From Podochytrium sp. JEL0797 (Eukaryota > Chytridiomycota > Chytridiomycetes > Chytridiales > Chytriomycetaceae): 31,489 bases of DNA. The stretch lies in assembly GCA_027596195.1 (NCBI GenBank), contig JADGJG010000203.1:1-31489 (forward strand), in the 5' to 3' direction. The notes beneath the pieces are model-generated. The model saw only the letters and a program-made list of their open reading frames with translations, was not told the origin of the DNA and made no database searches. Numbering within the stretch: position 1 is the stretch's first letter; each line of letters begins with the position of its first letter. The position numbers and the translations under genes were made by a program. This document shows positions 1 to 11,700 of this stretch, piece after piece.

Positions 1-1254
1 TGGGTTGTTTCGTAGCTGTGTGGGTACCAAAAGAGAAACGGGCAAAACGGATTCCTTCCGGACAGAAGGCCGAACCCGGTATTGGTTTCACACAGCTTGC
101 CCATCAGCAGCCACTGATTTTCATCCAATTCCACATCCCTTCCGTCACTGACTTGTACACGCGACAGCTCTCACTGCGGCTGAAATAGACTTCCTACAAC
201 AGTTGGATTGGTACGCCGCGTTGAAAGGCTGAATGACAAACCTGATCTCCGATCTCGCATTCGACAGTTTTGAAAGTATCTACAAGACTCCATGTTCAGA
301 GTTTTCTGACAAGTGTCTGCCAGTTTTGCATGCATGCCATATAACTGCTTAAATCTAGGCTATTAAGGCATAGATTTTGCGAAACGATTTTCGGCTGCTT
401 TTTCCGGGCATCCTGAATTTTGATGCCGGCTGAGCGGTTTTGGCATGCAGAACAGCAATTCAACTCATTCACCCTGGTTCGAGACTTCTTTAATTATTCT
501 TCATTTCTTACGTACTACTAAATCTAAAAATGCAGAAAATAGATCTTTTGCGTTGCTCCGCCAAAGGCCAAGCTTATGTCTGCACTCTTCAGCCAATGTC
601 AAGCCGAACAAGCAGAAGAGTTTGGGGCAACTTGGTAACCATGATTATGGTTTGAAATTAATTCGCAAAAATCAAATTTTATTCTGCAGCCCTGCACACG
701 TGCTTTGCGCATGTTTTGCGCATTTTCCGCTATTTAATTCCAATGTTTGACTGATAACTAGATTCAATTTTCCTACTCTTGGTGCACATCAGGAGCACCT
801 TGCAATCTAAAAATTTCGACAGGTAACCAAGGTTCATGTCCCAACTATCAAAATCACCCATTGTCTACAGTGGTTTTTGATTCAAAAACCACACATTCCG
901 CAACTGCAAACTTGCTTGACGTGGTCGACTGACAATTCACAACTGGCAATCTAAAAAATTTACATTTTTGGTTTAATCAAATTTTATTCTGCGCACATCG
1001 ATAATTAATTTTTTCTATACGAATAGATTTTTGGGAAATTTACTTACCACGTTCACTTCCGATCAGGGTCTTTAATGGCGGGTCAAAAGATTCATCGTCT
1101 CAGGCATACGAGTCTTTGCTTCTGGTGCATATACTGGTGCTGTCCCGCTGCAGTCTGCTGTCAAAGTGCGTTACTTTACAGATGCATATCTCATGCCTTT
1201 CTTTTGGCGACACGCGCTAGAACCCAGCTATATTCCTTCCAAACTTTATTCTTT
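1..1254. other. Intergenic/flanking region, no gene recognised
   Basis: Only short, low-information open frames are present on either strand, with no family resemblance. The stretch is visibly more A+T-rich than the genes to its right. A 17-nt string (atcaaattttattctgc) occurs twice, near 671 and 976. The right edge holds the likely 3' end of the minus-strand GPI18 gene: TTTATT at 1245-1250 is AATAAA on the minus strand, just past its stop codon. Confidence 0.6.
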
Positions 1255-2754
1255 TTAAGCAGGAGGATAAAATAAAGAAAAGAGAACAACACCCACAGCA
1301 CCGTACCCCAAAAACCACCGCAACACCCACATTCCAGCAGATTTCTTTGTGTCCAATACACACGACCCAAGGTACCAATACACACAAGGCAGAGACGTGA
1401 AGAAGCGCGTAATCACTTGAATGTGCATGCATGTTGCGCAATACAGAGTCAGCACGAGACACAGGAACACATGGGGAAGCGCTTGATTTGAAAAGAATCC
1501 CGTGGTGTGTTGAGATGAGCGGGTTTTTTGTTTCATCAGACCAAGCGAGAGGAACCGTTGGGGGTTGAAGATGTAATAAGACTGGATGGCACAGATGGCA
1601 GAGATGAGCATAGGAGCTGCGAGGACAAAGTTTGGGGCTTGCGAGAGAGTGTAATATTTGAGGAAGCCGTTATTCCTGGAGAATGTTGATAAGTGACGGG
1701 CATAGTGATTTTTTCGAGCACGGAAGCAACGCGATCCAACCAGTATTCCTTTTGCACGAACGAGTAGAGAAGAGGCGGTCGGGAATCGCACCAAGGTCTT
1801 TTTGATGTGGCGTCAAAGCAGTAAGAAACGTAGCCGTAATATTGGAAAGAGAGGAACCCAGCCATAACGACAAAGCATTGAGCGATCGTTTCCAGAATCG
1901 TCTACATGAACGAGCACAAGGAAACCAATTAATTCGCGCTCATTCCATCTCAAACCGAGCATTCGCGTAATACCAAAAGCTTGTGATTTTTGTTCCCAGT
2001 AACAGAAGCGACGCATCGATACAAAAAGAAGCCCACAAATACGATCGCGTTTGATCGAACGAGACCGGCAAGCATCCAGACAATGGCAGCAAGCCAGTGT
2101 CGATTTTGAGTATGCAGCAACATTCCTGAAAAGGTGAGAAGCGCAAACAGGCTTTCCGTGTATCTGAAATGGGATCGGAAGTCAGAACAGAAGTCGCACC
2201 AGCAGGCTAAACTCGAGACTGCGATTACAAGGAAGACATGAACATGGCGGGTGGAGAGAAGCAGAACAGGACGGCCGAAGCAAAGGCTAGTTTTCGATCG
2301 CGGAGCAGGGATTCGGTCAATCTGTTTGATGGTTGTTCAGCGGATGAGGCTTCTTGAAACGCGATCCAAGGCACCGAAACAGGACAACGGCCGCCGCAAC
2401 AAAGGCAATATTCGAGATGAGGATTCCGGCCAGCACGAGATGGGATGTGTTGTTTGAGTTTGCTGTTGGTTCTCGTTGAGATGCACATTCCACAGATCAC
2501 GACGCACCGGCAAGCACGCGTGCGGCAGCAGGAAGACCCGGCAGGAATGCGTTGAACTGCTCGTAGGGATAGTCTGCCAGTGCGGCAATCGAGGCAAAGT
2601 AGGCTGCGTCCCACGAGACCAGGGGTGCCAGGAGAGGTCCTATGAGCAGCGCTGATGACGAGTCGTAGGCTTCTAGACGCAACAGGGAGGGCACTAGGGC
2701 AACCAGAAACACGAAGGCGCGCGACGCGGCAGCAACAGCAACAATCCGAAGCAT
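1255..2754 (-). CDS. GPI18: GPI mannosyltransferase 2 (PIG-V/Gpi18 family)
   Basis: ER multi-pass enzyme that adds the second mannose to the GPI-anchor precursor from dolichol-phosphate mannose. Six exons are proposed (minus strand): 2754-2508, 2462-2375, 2321-2229, 2165-1974, 1901-1741, 1675-1255, for about 400 residues, a normal family length. Family landmarks are visible: an N-terminal hydrophobic segment followed by SWDAAYFASIA (lumenal catalytic Asp region), FNAFLPGLP, FCFSPPAMFM followed by HTESLFALLTF, LVRSNAI, YWNNGFLKYYTLSQAPN, and CMHIQVITRF near the end. Start chosen at MLRIVAV because it directly precedes the first hydrophobic segment. Splices 1-2, 2-3, 4-5 and 5-6 keep frame with GT-AG sites. 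The 3-4 junction is one base short with the only apparent sites (GTAATC donor at 2228, TTTCAG acceptor at 2166), so a sequence error, unusual splice or lesion is possible. It is divergent from VPS13. Confidence 0.88.
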
Positions 2755-2775
2755 GTTTTTTTTTCGACTTCGAAA
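2755..2775. promoter_or_regulatory. 21-nt gap between divergent start codons of GPI18 and VPS13
   Basis: The ATG of GPI18 (minus, CAT at 2752-2754) and the ATG of VPS13 (plus, 2776) are separated by 21 nt consisting of a T-run and a short GA/TC-rich piece. Both starts match the conserved N-termini of their families. There is no room for two conventional 5' UTRs and a promoter here. Transcription must therefore start inside the opposing coding region or from extremely short leaders. That consequence is inferred; the spacing is read directly. Confidence 0.6.
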
Positions 2776-5700
2776 ATGTTCGAGTCGGTCGTCTCGCTCC
2801 TCCTCAACAAGTTCCTGGGCGACTATGTCCTCGATCTCGAAAACAACCAACTGAGCATTGGCATCTGGGCGGGTGAGTGCTCTACTACTGCTATTAAGGC
2901 ATTAAGTAAACAACACCACCAGGCGACGTGGTCCTGCAGAACCTGCGGCTCAAACGCGAGGCCCTGGACAAGTTCGATCTGCCCGTCGATGTCGTCGAAG
3001 GTGTGTGCTTGCTGACCCGGGTAACCCGCTGTCACGCGCAAAAGTGACTAACCGCACCGGCCAGGCTTCCTGGGCCACCTGACCATCACCATTCCCTGGA
3101 GCGACCTCAAGACAAAGCCCGTGCGCATCTTCATCAAGGACCTGTATCTCGTCGTCAATCCCAAGGCCGAGACCGAATACGACGAGGCTCTGGAGGAAGA
3201 CCGCGCACAGAAAGTCAAGATGGATCGTGTCGAGGCTGCAGAACTGCTCTCAACAAAAGAGAAACTACCGGGTTCGTATCGTATTGTTGCGCATTGTGTT
3301 GGGTATTCCTAATATTTATGCACCACAGAGGACAAGCAAAACACGACCTTCATCACCCAACTCATCACCAAAATCGTCGACAACCTGCAGATCTCAATCC
3401 AAAACATACACATTCGATACGAAGACAAATCGATGGGAAGCAATAACGTAAACGGCCTTGTGTTATTATCGTGGGCCAAAATGAACCCTAAAACTCTGTC
3501 CCCCACTTCGCAAACGCCAGAAACCCCTCTCCATCGGCATTACCCTCTCGGAATTCTCTGCGGCTTCCACGGACGAAAACTGGAAAGAGGCATTTATCCA
3601 CGACGAAGTCGGAATCATTCACAAGGTGGACAAACACGACCTCGCAAAATCCGACGACATTGAAACTAAACAAATCTTGCCCACCCACAAAACAAAAAGC
3701 TCATTCGGTTGGAAAGCTTGACGGTTTATTACAACAACGAAGACGACACTTTGTCGAACTTGAGCCCGGATGAACTGAAGAAGGCGTTGCTTCATTTGGT
3801 GAGTCGATATTTGTGAGCACACCGTTCGGGCCAAGCGATATCGAACTCCGCGTCGGGTACTTGCGAACGATGGGGAAAACTGGGAGTGTTGTTGACGAAC
3901 GAAAAAGAATGCGCCGATCGAATTCCTAATACCCGAATTTCCCTTCTTTCCAGATTGCCGACAACAGCATCCCAGACGAAAACCAGTACATCTTGAAACC
4001 AGTGTCTGGGCAGGGCAAAGTCAAAATCAACAAAACCCCGAAGCGCGGCGACGTCAAATACCAAGGAAACCTCGAGTTTGACGAATTCGGATTCGTGGTG
4101 TCTGACAAGCAATATGCTTCATTCTTGAAGTTGACGAGAGCGTTTGCGCTCTTTGTGAAGTCAGAAAAGGTTCTTGCAGATTCAAATTTCACGAATCTGT
4201 TCCTCCCTCCCAAATTCTAAAAATCGCAATTAGTATCGCAAATTCCGGCCGCCAAGATACATTCGTCCAACAGCCGATCCTCGCCTGTGGTTGAATTTTG
4301 CCGGTAAATTTCCTCGAGACTTTGTCATGATGCATCGCGATTTTTGATTCCCGATTTTTCCCCTCAGTCAACTGCGTCCTCAACGACATCCACGAAAAGA
4401 ATGAAAAGTGGTCTTGGCGGTACTTTGCAGAGCGAAGAGACCGACGCGTCTTTTACATCCAACTCTACAAGCGTTCCAAAGCGGCCACGCCGCTTTCTCC
4501 AGAGGTTCGCGTTTTTTTGTGACCTCGTGCGCCATCATGTGATCTCGCAATCTAAACGCAACTCTATTCGCAGGACGATGATCTCATGAAAACGCTTGAA
4601 AGAAAACTGTCGTTCGAGGACATTCGATTCTATCGGTCGATAGCCAACAATCAGTTGAGAAAGGAGAAAGCGATTCTCGGTTTGTATTTCCATTGCTTTT
4701 TTTCGAGTCTCATGAGATTGAGATTTTTTGTTGACCTTTTCTCCATTTTCAGCCGCGACGGCACCTGCGCGCCCTGTTGAACAAACGACTGTCGGGTGGA
4801 TTGCGAGTTGGTGGGGTTCGAGTGAAATCGACGTGAGTTGTGCGTTCTGGTGGTGTGCCGGAGCTGATTCGTTTTTCGTGTGGACCCTATTCTAGCCCGC
4901 CTCGAGTCAAGTGGAAGAGTCTGCGTCCACTTCTTTCACTGACAGTCAAATGAAGCAATTGATGGATACGATCGAGTACGACCCTGAGGCTGAAATGGCT
5001 GCCGCGGATATCCCCAAAGACGCGAGTATTCGGTGTTTTGTAGCTTGCGTGCGACTCGTGCTCACCCCAATCTCTTCAATTACAGACGGTCCAGATGCAT
5101 CTCGAATGGTGCCTTCGCAAGGGCACTCTTGCTCTCCGAAAGAGTGGACTCAAGGAAGATTTTGTTTCCGTCGTTTTCGACACGTTCTCAGCCAAAATCA
5201 ACAAACTGCCGACCTCTATTACGGGGAATATTTCTCTGGACGGAATGACGATGGCGGATGGAACCACGCCCGGAACGCTGTATCCTTACTTGATTCAGGC
5301 GATTCAGGACAAGGGTCTTCCATCGGAAGGGTGTGTGCATGACGACTCGTTTCGCTTTCGCAAAACTCTCACTCTTTGCTTCCAGATTCGAAAAACAACC
5401 CTTCTTTTCACTCGACTTTGAACACAACCCCATCGACGAACGCGCCGACGAAGCCATCACGCTCAAAATGCTTCCCTTGCAAGTCGTCCTGAACCCTGCC
5501 GCCATCAACGGAGTGATTGATTTCTTTGCCGTGCCTTCGTCCGACGACGCCATGACGGCGATCAAGTCCATGACGTCTGGAATCACGGCCCAAACGAGAG
5601 CGGGTCTTGAGTTTGCGTTGAGCAAGCATCGCACGATGGATGCGCGGATTGATATTGCTGCGCCTATTTTTGTGCTGCCCGAGAGGTGAGGAACTGTTTG

Positions 5701-8700
5701 GTTAAATGAAAATACTGTTTGCTGATTCCCTTTTTTTGAAAGTTGTACGGCCTCCAAAACCACGGTGGTTGTTATTGACGCCGGTCATTTGAACGTGGAG
5801 TCGAGTCTTGTCGACAAGGAAGCCAAGAAGGAACTTGAGGCCAAACAGGGAAGCGACTTGTCCCCTGCCGAAATGGATAAGCTATTTTCTCTCATGTACG
5901 ATAAGTTCAAGTGCGTGCTCACTTCCGTCCAGGTACAGTCTCATTTTTTTGATGTCGAATGCGCCCAAGCGCTAAAATCTTTCCACCTCGCAGGTTGTGA
6001 TTGGACCCACCCTCGAAAGTTGTTTGGTGGAGGTCAGCGGCACGTCTGGAAACAGCCATCTTCACTTTTTGGAACGAGCGGATGTGACTTTTGACGTCAA
6101 GCTCTCCATTTTGCCAAAACTCGCGAACCACGTCAAGACCATCATTGTTGGAAAGCTTCCCCGTCTGCACATGAATCTCTCGGATCGCAAATACAAGAGT
6201 TTCATGAGGATTCTCGACATTGTCACCAAACGACCCGGCGGTGTGACGGTTGCCCCGGCTCCCACTGCGGACGCGACTTCGAAGACGAATTGGACTGAAA
6301 CGCTTCAGTCGGACTTGCTGTTTCCCACCGATGATGACAACGACTCGTTCTTTGACGCTGAAGAAAACATCTCCCGCCCGGCCTCCCAACTCGGCGTCGT
6401 TGAATCCTTTGACGCTGTCCTACTGCGGTTTGAGTTCGAAATCGGCCAAGTCTCTGCCTCGTTGAAGAAGTCTGACGTTGATCCCAGCCACCCGTCGAGA
6501 ACCCTCGCAGACCTCAAGATCTCGGGGTTCAACATGGTGTACCAGCAACGGCCGCTCGACTACAAAGCGAACATTCAAATCCGATCCGTTTCGATTGAAG
6601 ATCTGCTCCACACGGGCGATGCCGTTCGCCGTTACCTCCTCATTCCTACCGTCTACGACAGTGACTCGGTCGAAGACTTGCTCAAGATTGAGTACCACAG
6701 CCGCAAACCGGCTTTCCCCGATCACAACGGTATCGACCAAGATGTGAAAGTCTTTTTGGCTTCTGTGGATGTCAACCTGGTGAAGGAGAGTGTGTTGTAC
6801 TTGTACGACTTTGTGCTGTACACGTTCACCACGGTGGAGGCTGGGAGGTTGGCGGATGCCGTGGATCAAGGCCACTTGGCCGCTCCTGCACCTCCAGCAC
6901 CCGTTGCGTCGTCCTCAGCCATGGTGGTGCGTGTGGATTTCTCGAGCGTCAACTTTTTGATCAACCAAAACAACTGCCAAATCGCAACCGCGAGTTTCGG
7001 AGCTCTGCACCTTGTTGTGACGCTCAAGCAGGGGAGGATGTTGGTTTCGGGGCGGCTGGGGAACCTCTCGATTGTGGATGACGTGGTGAGGGAGGACCAG
7101 AATGGGAGGATTTCTCGGCAACTCTTGAAGATTGAAGGGTCGGAGGTGGCTGATTTCGAGTACGAAACGTTCAACGCGCTTCTTCCGGGATATCCCGGGT
7201 ACGACTCGTTCCTGCGATTCCATGCAGCGTCGGCGCGGTTGACATTCTTTACACCGCTGTTGAGCGAGCTCTCGAGCTTCTTGAGCGAGTTTCTCAAGAT
7301 GCACATGATCATGGATGCGGCGCGGAAGGCGGTCGAGTACCAAGAGGTGGCGGGGAAGATGCGGTATGATTTGAACATTGCGTCGCCGATTATTGAGTTT
7401 CCGGACACAACGTTTGTGACGGACAAGACCATGTTGATGTATCTGGGAGAGATTGTGGCCAAGAATGAGTTTCGGGTCACGCATGATGGGTCGAATGCGA
7501 GTCAGATTTTGGCGAGTATTTTGGCCATGAAGTTGGTGTCGAATTTCCCGACGGCGGATGGGGTGGATTGTTTTGTGGAGATGATGGAGGATGTGAATAT
7601 TCGGGTGGGGTGTGATTTTGTGAAGGCGTCTGAGGAAAGTGAGAGTCTTGTTCCGGCGTCTCAGGTATGCGGAATTTCGATTTGTTTCGGTTTGAAAGCT
7701 AACGCTTTTATGCTGCACGGATAGATTCGAGTGGATGTGAACGACGTGAAGTTGAGACTCACGACGCGTCAGTACAAGTTTGTCTTTGAGATTCTGGATG
7801 CGGTATCCAAGTTCCTGTACGGATCGAAACCGTCGAACACGCCTCCGCCAAAGCCGCATTCGCATGCCGGCAGTCTTCCTGATATTTCCGGGTCTGCCGC
7901 TTCACTCATGCCCGACATTCTGTCCGACATGTCCGTCAAAATCCCGTCCATCACGTTGGAAATTTGTGAAGAGTTGGAGGAGGACGGCACCTTGCAAGAT
8001 TTTTCGATCGCTCAGTTCGTGATTAGCCAATTGGAGTACCAAACCATGTCCAACTCGTGGCTCGAGAACGAAACCGAGATCCACGTGCAATGTCTCAACA
8101 TTTTCGACACGCGCAAGGACGGCGACAACCTATTCCGCGAGATTATGCCGTCGCTCGTTCGTCACCAGGACCAATTCTGTCTCAAAATCAAAAAGGACAA
8201 ACGCGGTGCGACCGAATACATTGCTTCCCTCGACACGTTCAAGTTCATTCTCGTGATGGACCATTTGTTTTTGATGCGAAAGTTTTTCACTTCGCCCTTT
8301 GCTGGGGCCAAACCTGATGAAGACGCTGCGTTGGACAAGGATGGAGTCACGGACCGAATCTACACGTTCGAAGCGCTCGATATGTTCAAGTACCGTGTTG
8401 ATATTGTGGATGTCGAAATTATTCTCTTGCAGGACGCGAAAGTGCAGGACTCGGAGGCGATTTTGCTGTTGGGACATGAGCTCGTGATTTCGTACGACTT
8501 GGTGACGACTCTGAGCACGAAGGATATGGGAATGTTCTTTTGCGTCATGAACAACCGCAAGGACTCGACGCTCCGCTTTATTCAAAACTTTGACTTGACC
8601 ATGGTCATGGACAGTCGGCTGCCGTCGCCAGGGCATCAACTCACGGCCATCAATATTGACGTATCCCCGCTCATGTTGAGAGTGTCGTTCCGGGACGTGA

Positions 8701-11700
8701 ATCTCATCACTGACATTTTCAACCGCGCCATGTCGTTGGGTGGTGGATCGGCGAACAAGGCGAGCCCAGCGGCGGAGCCAGAGGTGAAAGCGTCTCGTCC
8801 GACGATTGTCATGTCAAGAGAGAAGGTATGTGTGCTTGTTATGTTTTTGTACATGTGGTCGCGTTTCTGATTTCCGCCCCCCGTCTCTCGCAGATCCAAG
8901 TCACCACTCAGGGAATCCGCGTGATCATTATTGATGATTTGAACGACTTGCAGCTGCCCATGTACGACTTCGTCGTTGACAAACTGTTCTTTGAGGTTTC
9001 AGATTGGTCGACGGCGGTAACGAAGCTTGTTTCTTGGTTTTCGGGTTGCGGCTGATTGATTTTTGCAGATGCGAGTCGACACTGGTCTGAAGCTGCACGT
9101 GAACAATTTCAACGTCAAGAACTCGCACTGGGAGCCTTTGGTTGAAGGGTTTGAGTTTTATCTCAACGTGAGTGTTGGTTATTTGTCTTGGCCTTCGAAA
9201 GTTCCATCTCATTGCTTTATTTTTGAAGGTGAGCCGCGAGGACGAACGTCTCTCTGTCGACATTTACTCGCAAAAGAAGCTGGAGTTGAACATTTCCCAC
9301 GTGTTCGTCGAGTCGACGTTGAACACTATGGCCTTGTTGAAAAAGGCGCAAACGGTACAATTGAAATCGAAATCACCGTCTACGCGCCCGATTTCTAACT
9401 TTCTCTTCAGCAGAAAGATCGTACTTCTCGAACAAGTGGTAGCGCGCCGTACATTTTGAAGAACAAGACTGGGTACGACATGACCTTGTGGATTGAATCT
9501 TCCGGCGATGGGTTGGACACGGAGCTTCAGGAACTTCATAACGACGAAGAGATTCCGTGGCGTTTCGACGATTGGCGAGTCATGCGTGAGGTAACAAACG
9601 CGTTTGTTGGAATGAATGCGAGTTGTGACTGATGCGGCTTTTTTTTTCAGAATGTTTCTCCCACGCCCAACAAACTCTCCATCCAAATGCATGGTCAAGA
9701 GTGGGAAACTCTCAAGGGGATTCCCGTCGACCGTGAAGGAACAAAGACGTATATTCTGCGCCCATCCGTCAACCGAATCGCCCACCGTTTGGTCTGCGAA
9801 GTCAAGATGCGCAAGAACATCAAAGTTGTCACGTTCCGGTCCTCTTCCGTGATTCAGAACTCGACAGGGCTCTCCGTTGACGTGATGGTTGTGAATTCCA
9901 AGGGCCAAATGACTTCGGGAGTCTACACTTTGGGTCTGTGTCCTTCTCTTGTCTCGTGTCGACTGCCATATTGAAGCTAGTTTTTTGTTTCAGCTCCGGG
10001 TGAAGAATGCTGCGTTCCAATCGAGTCCTCGTATTACGACCGGATTTTCGTCCGTCCACAAGGTTTGTTATTGTCGAAATTTTCGAGCAAGGTTTGATCG
10101 TGAAATCTGTTCCAGAGCACTTTGGTTACAACTGGAGCACGGAAGTTTTGTATTGGAGAGACTTGGGCGAAGATTCAAGTGAGAAGACATCCACGTCTCC
10201 GTCGGATTCCAGACTTACAAATTGTTTTCGCAGTGCAAGGTCCGTCTTTGATGTCGTGTACGGCTTTGGATAAATCGACCGCTCCCTTTGTGTTCCAAAT
10301 CAACGTGTCGCATCCGTACGAGACCACCGTGTAAGTTTTTGTTTTCGCATTTTTGGAACCCAGCGAACTGAGAATTCTGTCAGGTCGACGTACCCATTCC
10401 TCACGATGACGTTACTCCCTCCATTCCAACTGGAGAATCTTCTTCCATACGACTTCCGATACGTCGTGTATGACAAGGACTCGCGACAAGAACACCGCGG
10501 TGTCTTGGTGAAGGGAGCCGTGGATCCGATTCACACGGTGAACCCAACGCACACGTTGTTGCTGAATATCGAAGTTATTGGAACTGGTATGCGCTGGTGC
10601 CGCGATTCTTGCGATCGTCTGACGCTCTAATTCCTACACAGATTTCAAACCAAGTGAGGTTGTGTGTTTGAGCAACGCGGATCTCAGTTACCGCGACGAG
10701 ACCATCACGCTCAGAGATATCGAAGATCTTGAGCTCCAGTTGCGAATTAAATACAGGTATCATCCTGTCTGTCCCCGTATTCACTTTTGTGGGGTGCTCA
10801 CATTTTCCTTCCAATAGCGACAATCTGGATTTCGGAGGCCGCAAAGTCAGCATCTACAGCCCGTATGTCCTTTTGAACAGAACAGGAATGAACATTTTCT
10901 ATAACGCAAGATCTCTGATTGGATCCACTCGAGCTGCTGCTGGGCAAAGTGAGTACTTTGTTTGCTCTGATTCATTCTCACACAACCACTGTTCTGCGGA
11001 CCCTCAGGTGCCACCAAACGAGACCAGGTATGATGTTCTTCTGGTTTTGATTTCCTTCGTTGTGTTGATCTGTCGTCGCTTTCAGACCGCTCCGTTCATG
11101 TTCAGTTATTCCAACTTCGAGCCATTGCGCAACCGAGCGCAAATCCGGGTCGCCGATTCTGAATGGAGTAAAGTACGTAAATATTTGTCCTTTCATCAAC
11201 GCGTTTCGAAATCTTACTTGCGATTCGTTCCAGCCGCTGAGTTTCGAGGCGGTCGGCAGCTCCTACGAAGTCTTGGTTCCTTGCAGCAACAGAAACCAAG
11301 AAGTTGACTTGGGTGTGCGTGTCTATGAGGGAGAAGGGAAATACTTTTTGAGCAAGGTTGTGGCCTTCAGCCCTCGTTTCATGATCAAGAACAACATGGA
11401 CGGCGATTTGAACTGCAGACAAGAGTCCAAGCAGCCGCCAATTCTGATCAAGTCCAAATCGTCGATCCCGTTGCATTATTTCAACGTCAACGCGGCGCGC
11501 CAGCTGTCTCTTCGCATGGCTGGTTTGATGGACGAATGGTTCGTTTTTTGTTGTGTGCGCGCGTTTGATTCTGTTTGACTCTGAAATTACATTTTGTGCC
11601 GACACAGGTCTTCGCCGTTCAACATTGACCAAGTGGGAATCACATACGTGAAGCTCGGGAGGATGGGTTCAACGGAGGAGGATTTGATTCGTGCCGAAGT

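Noticed and set aside
6915..7865. 316-codon open frame on the minus strand
   Set aside because: Antisense to the longest VPS13 exon, and it runs through the intron at 7665-7724.
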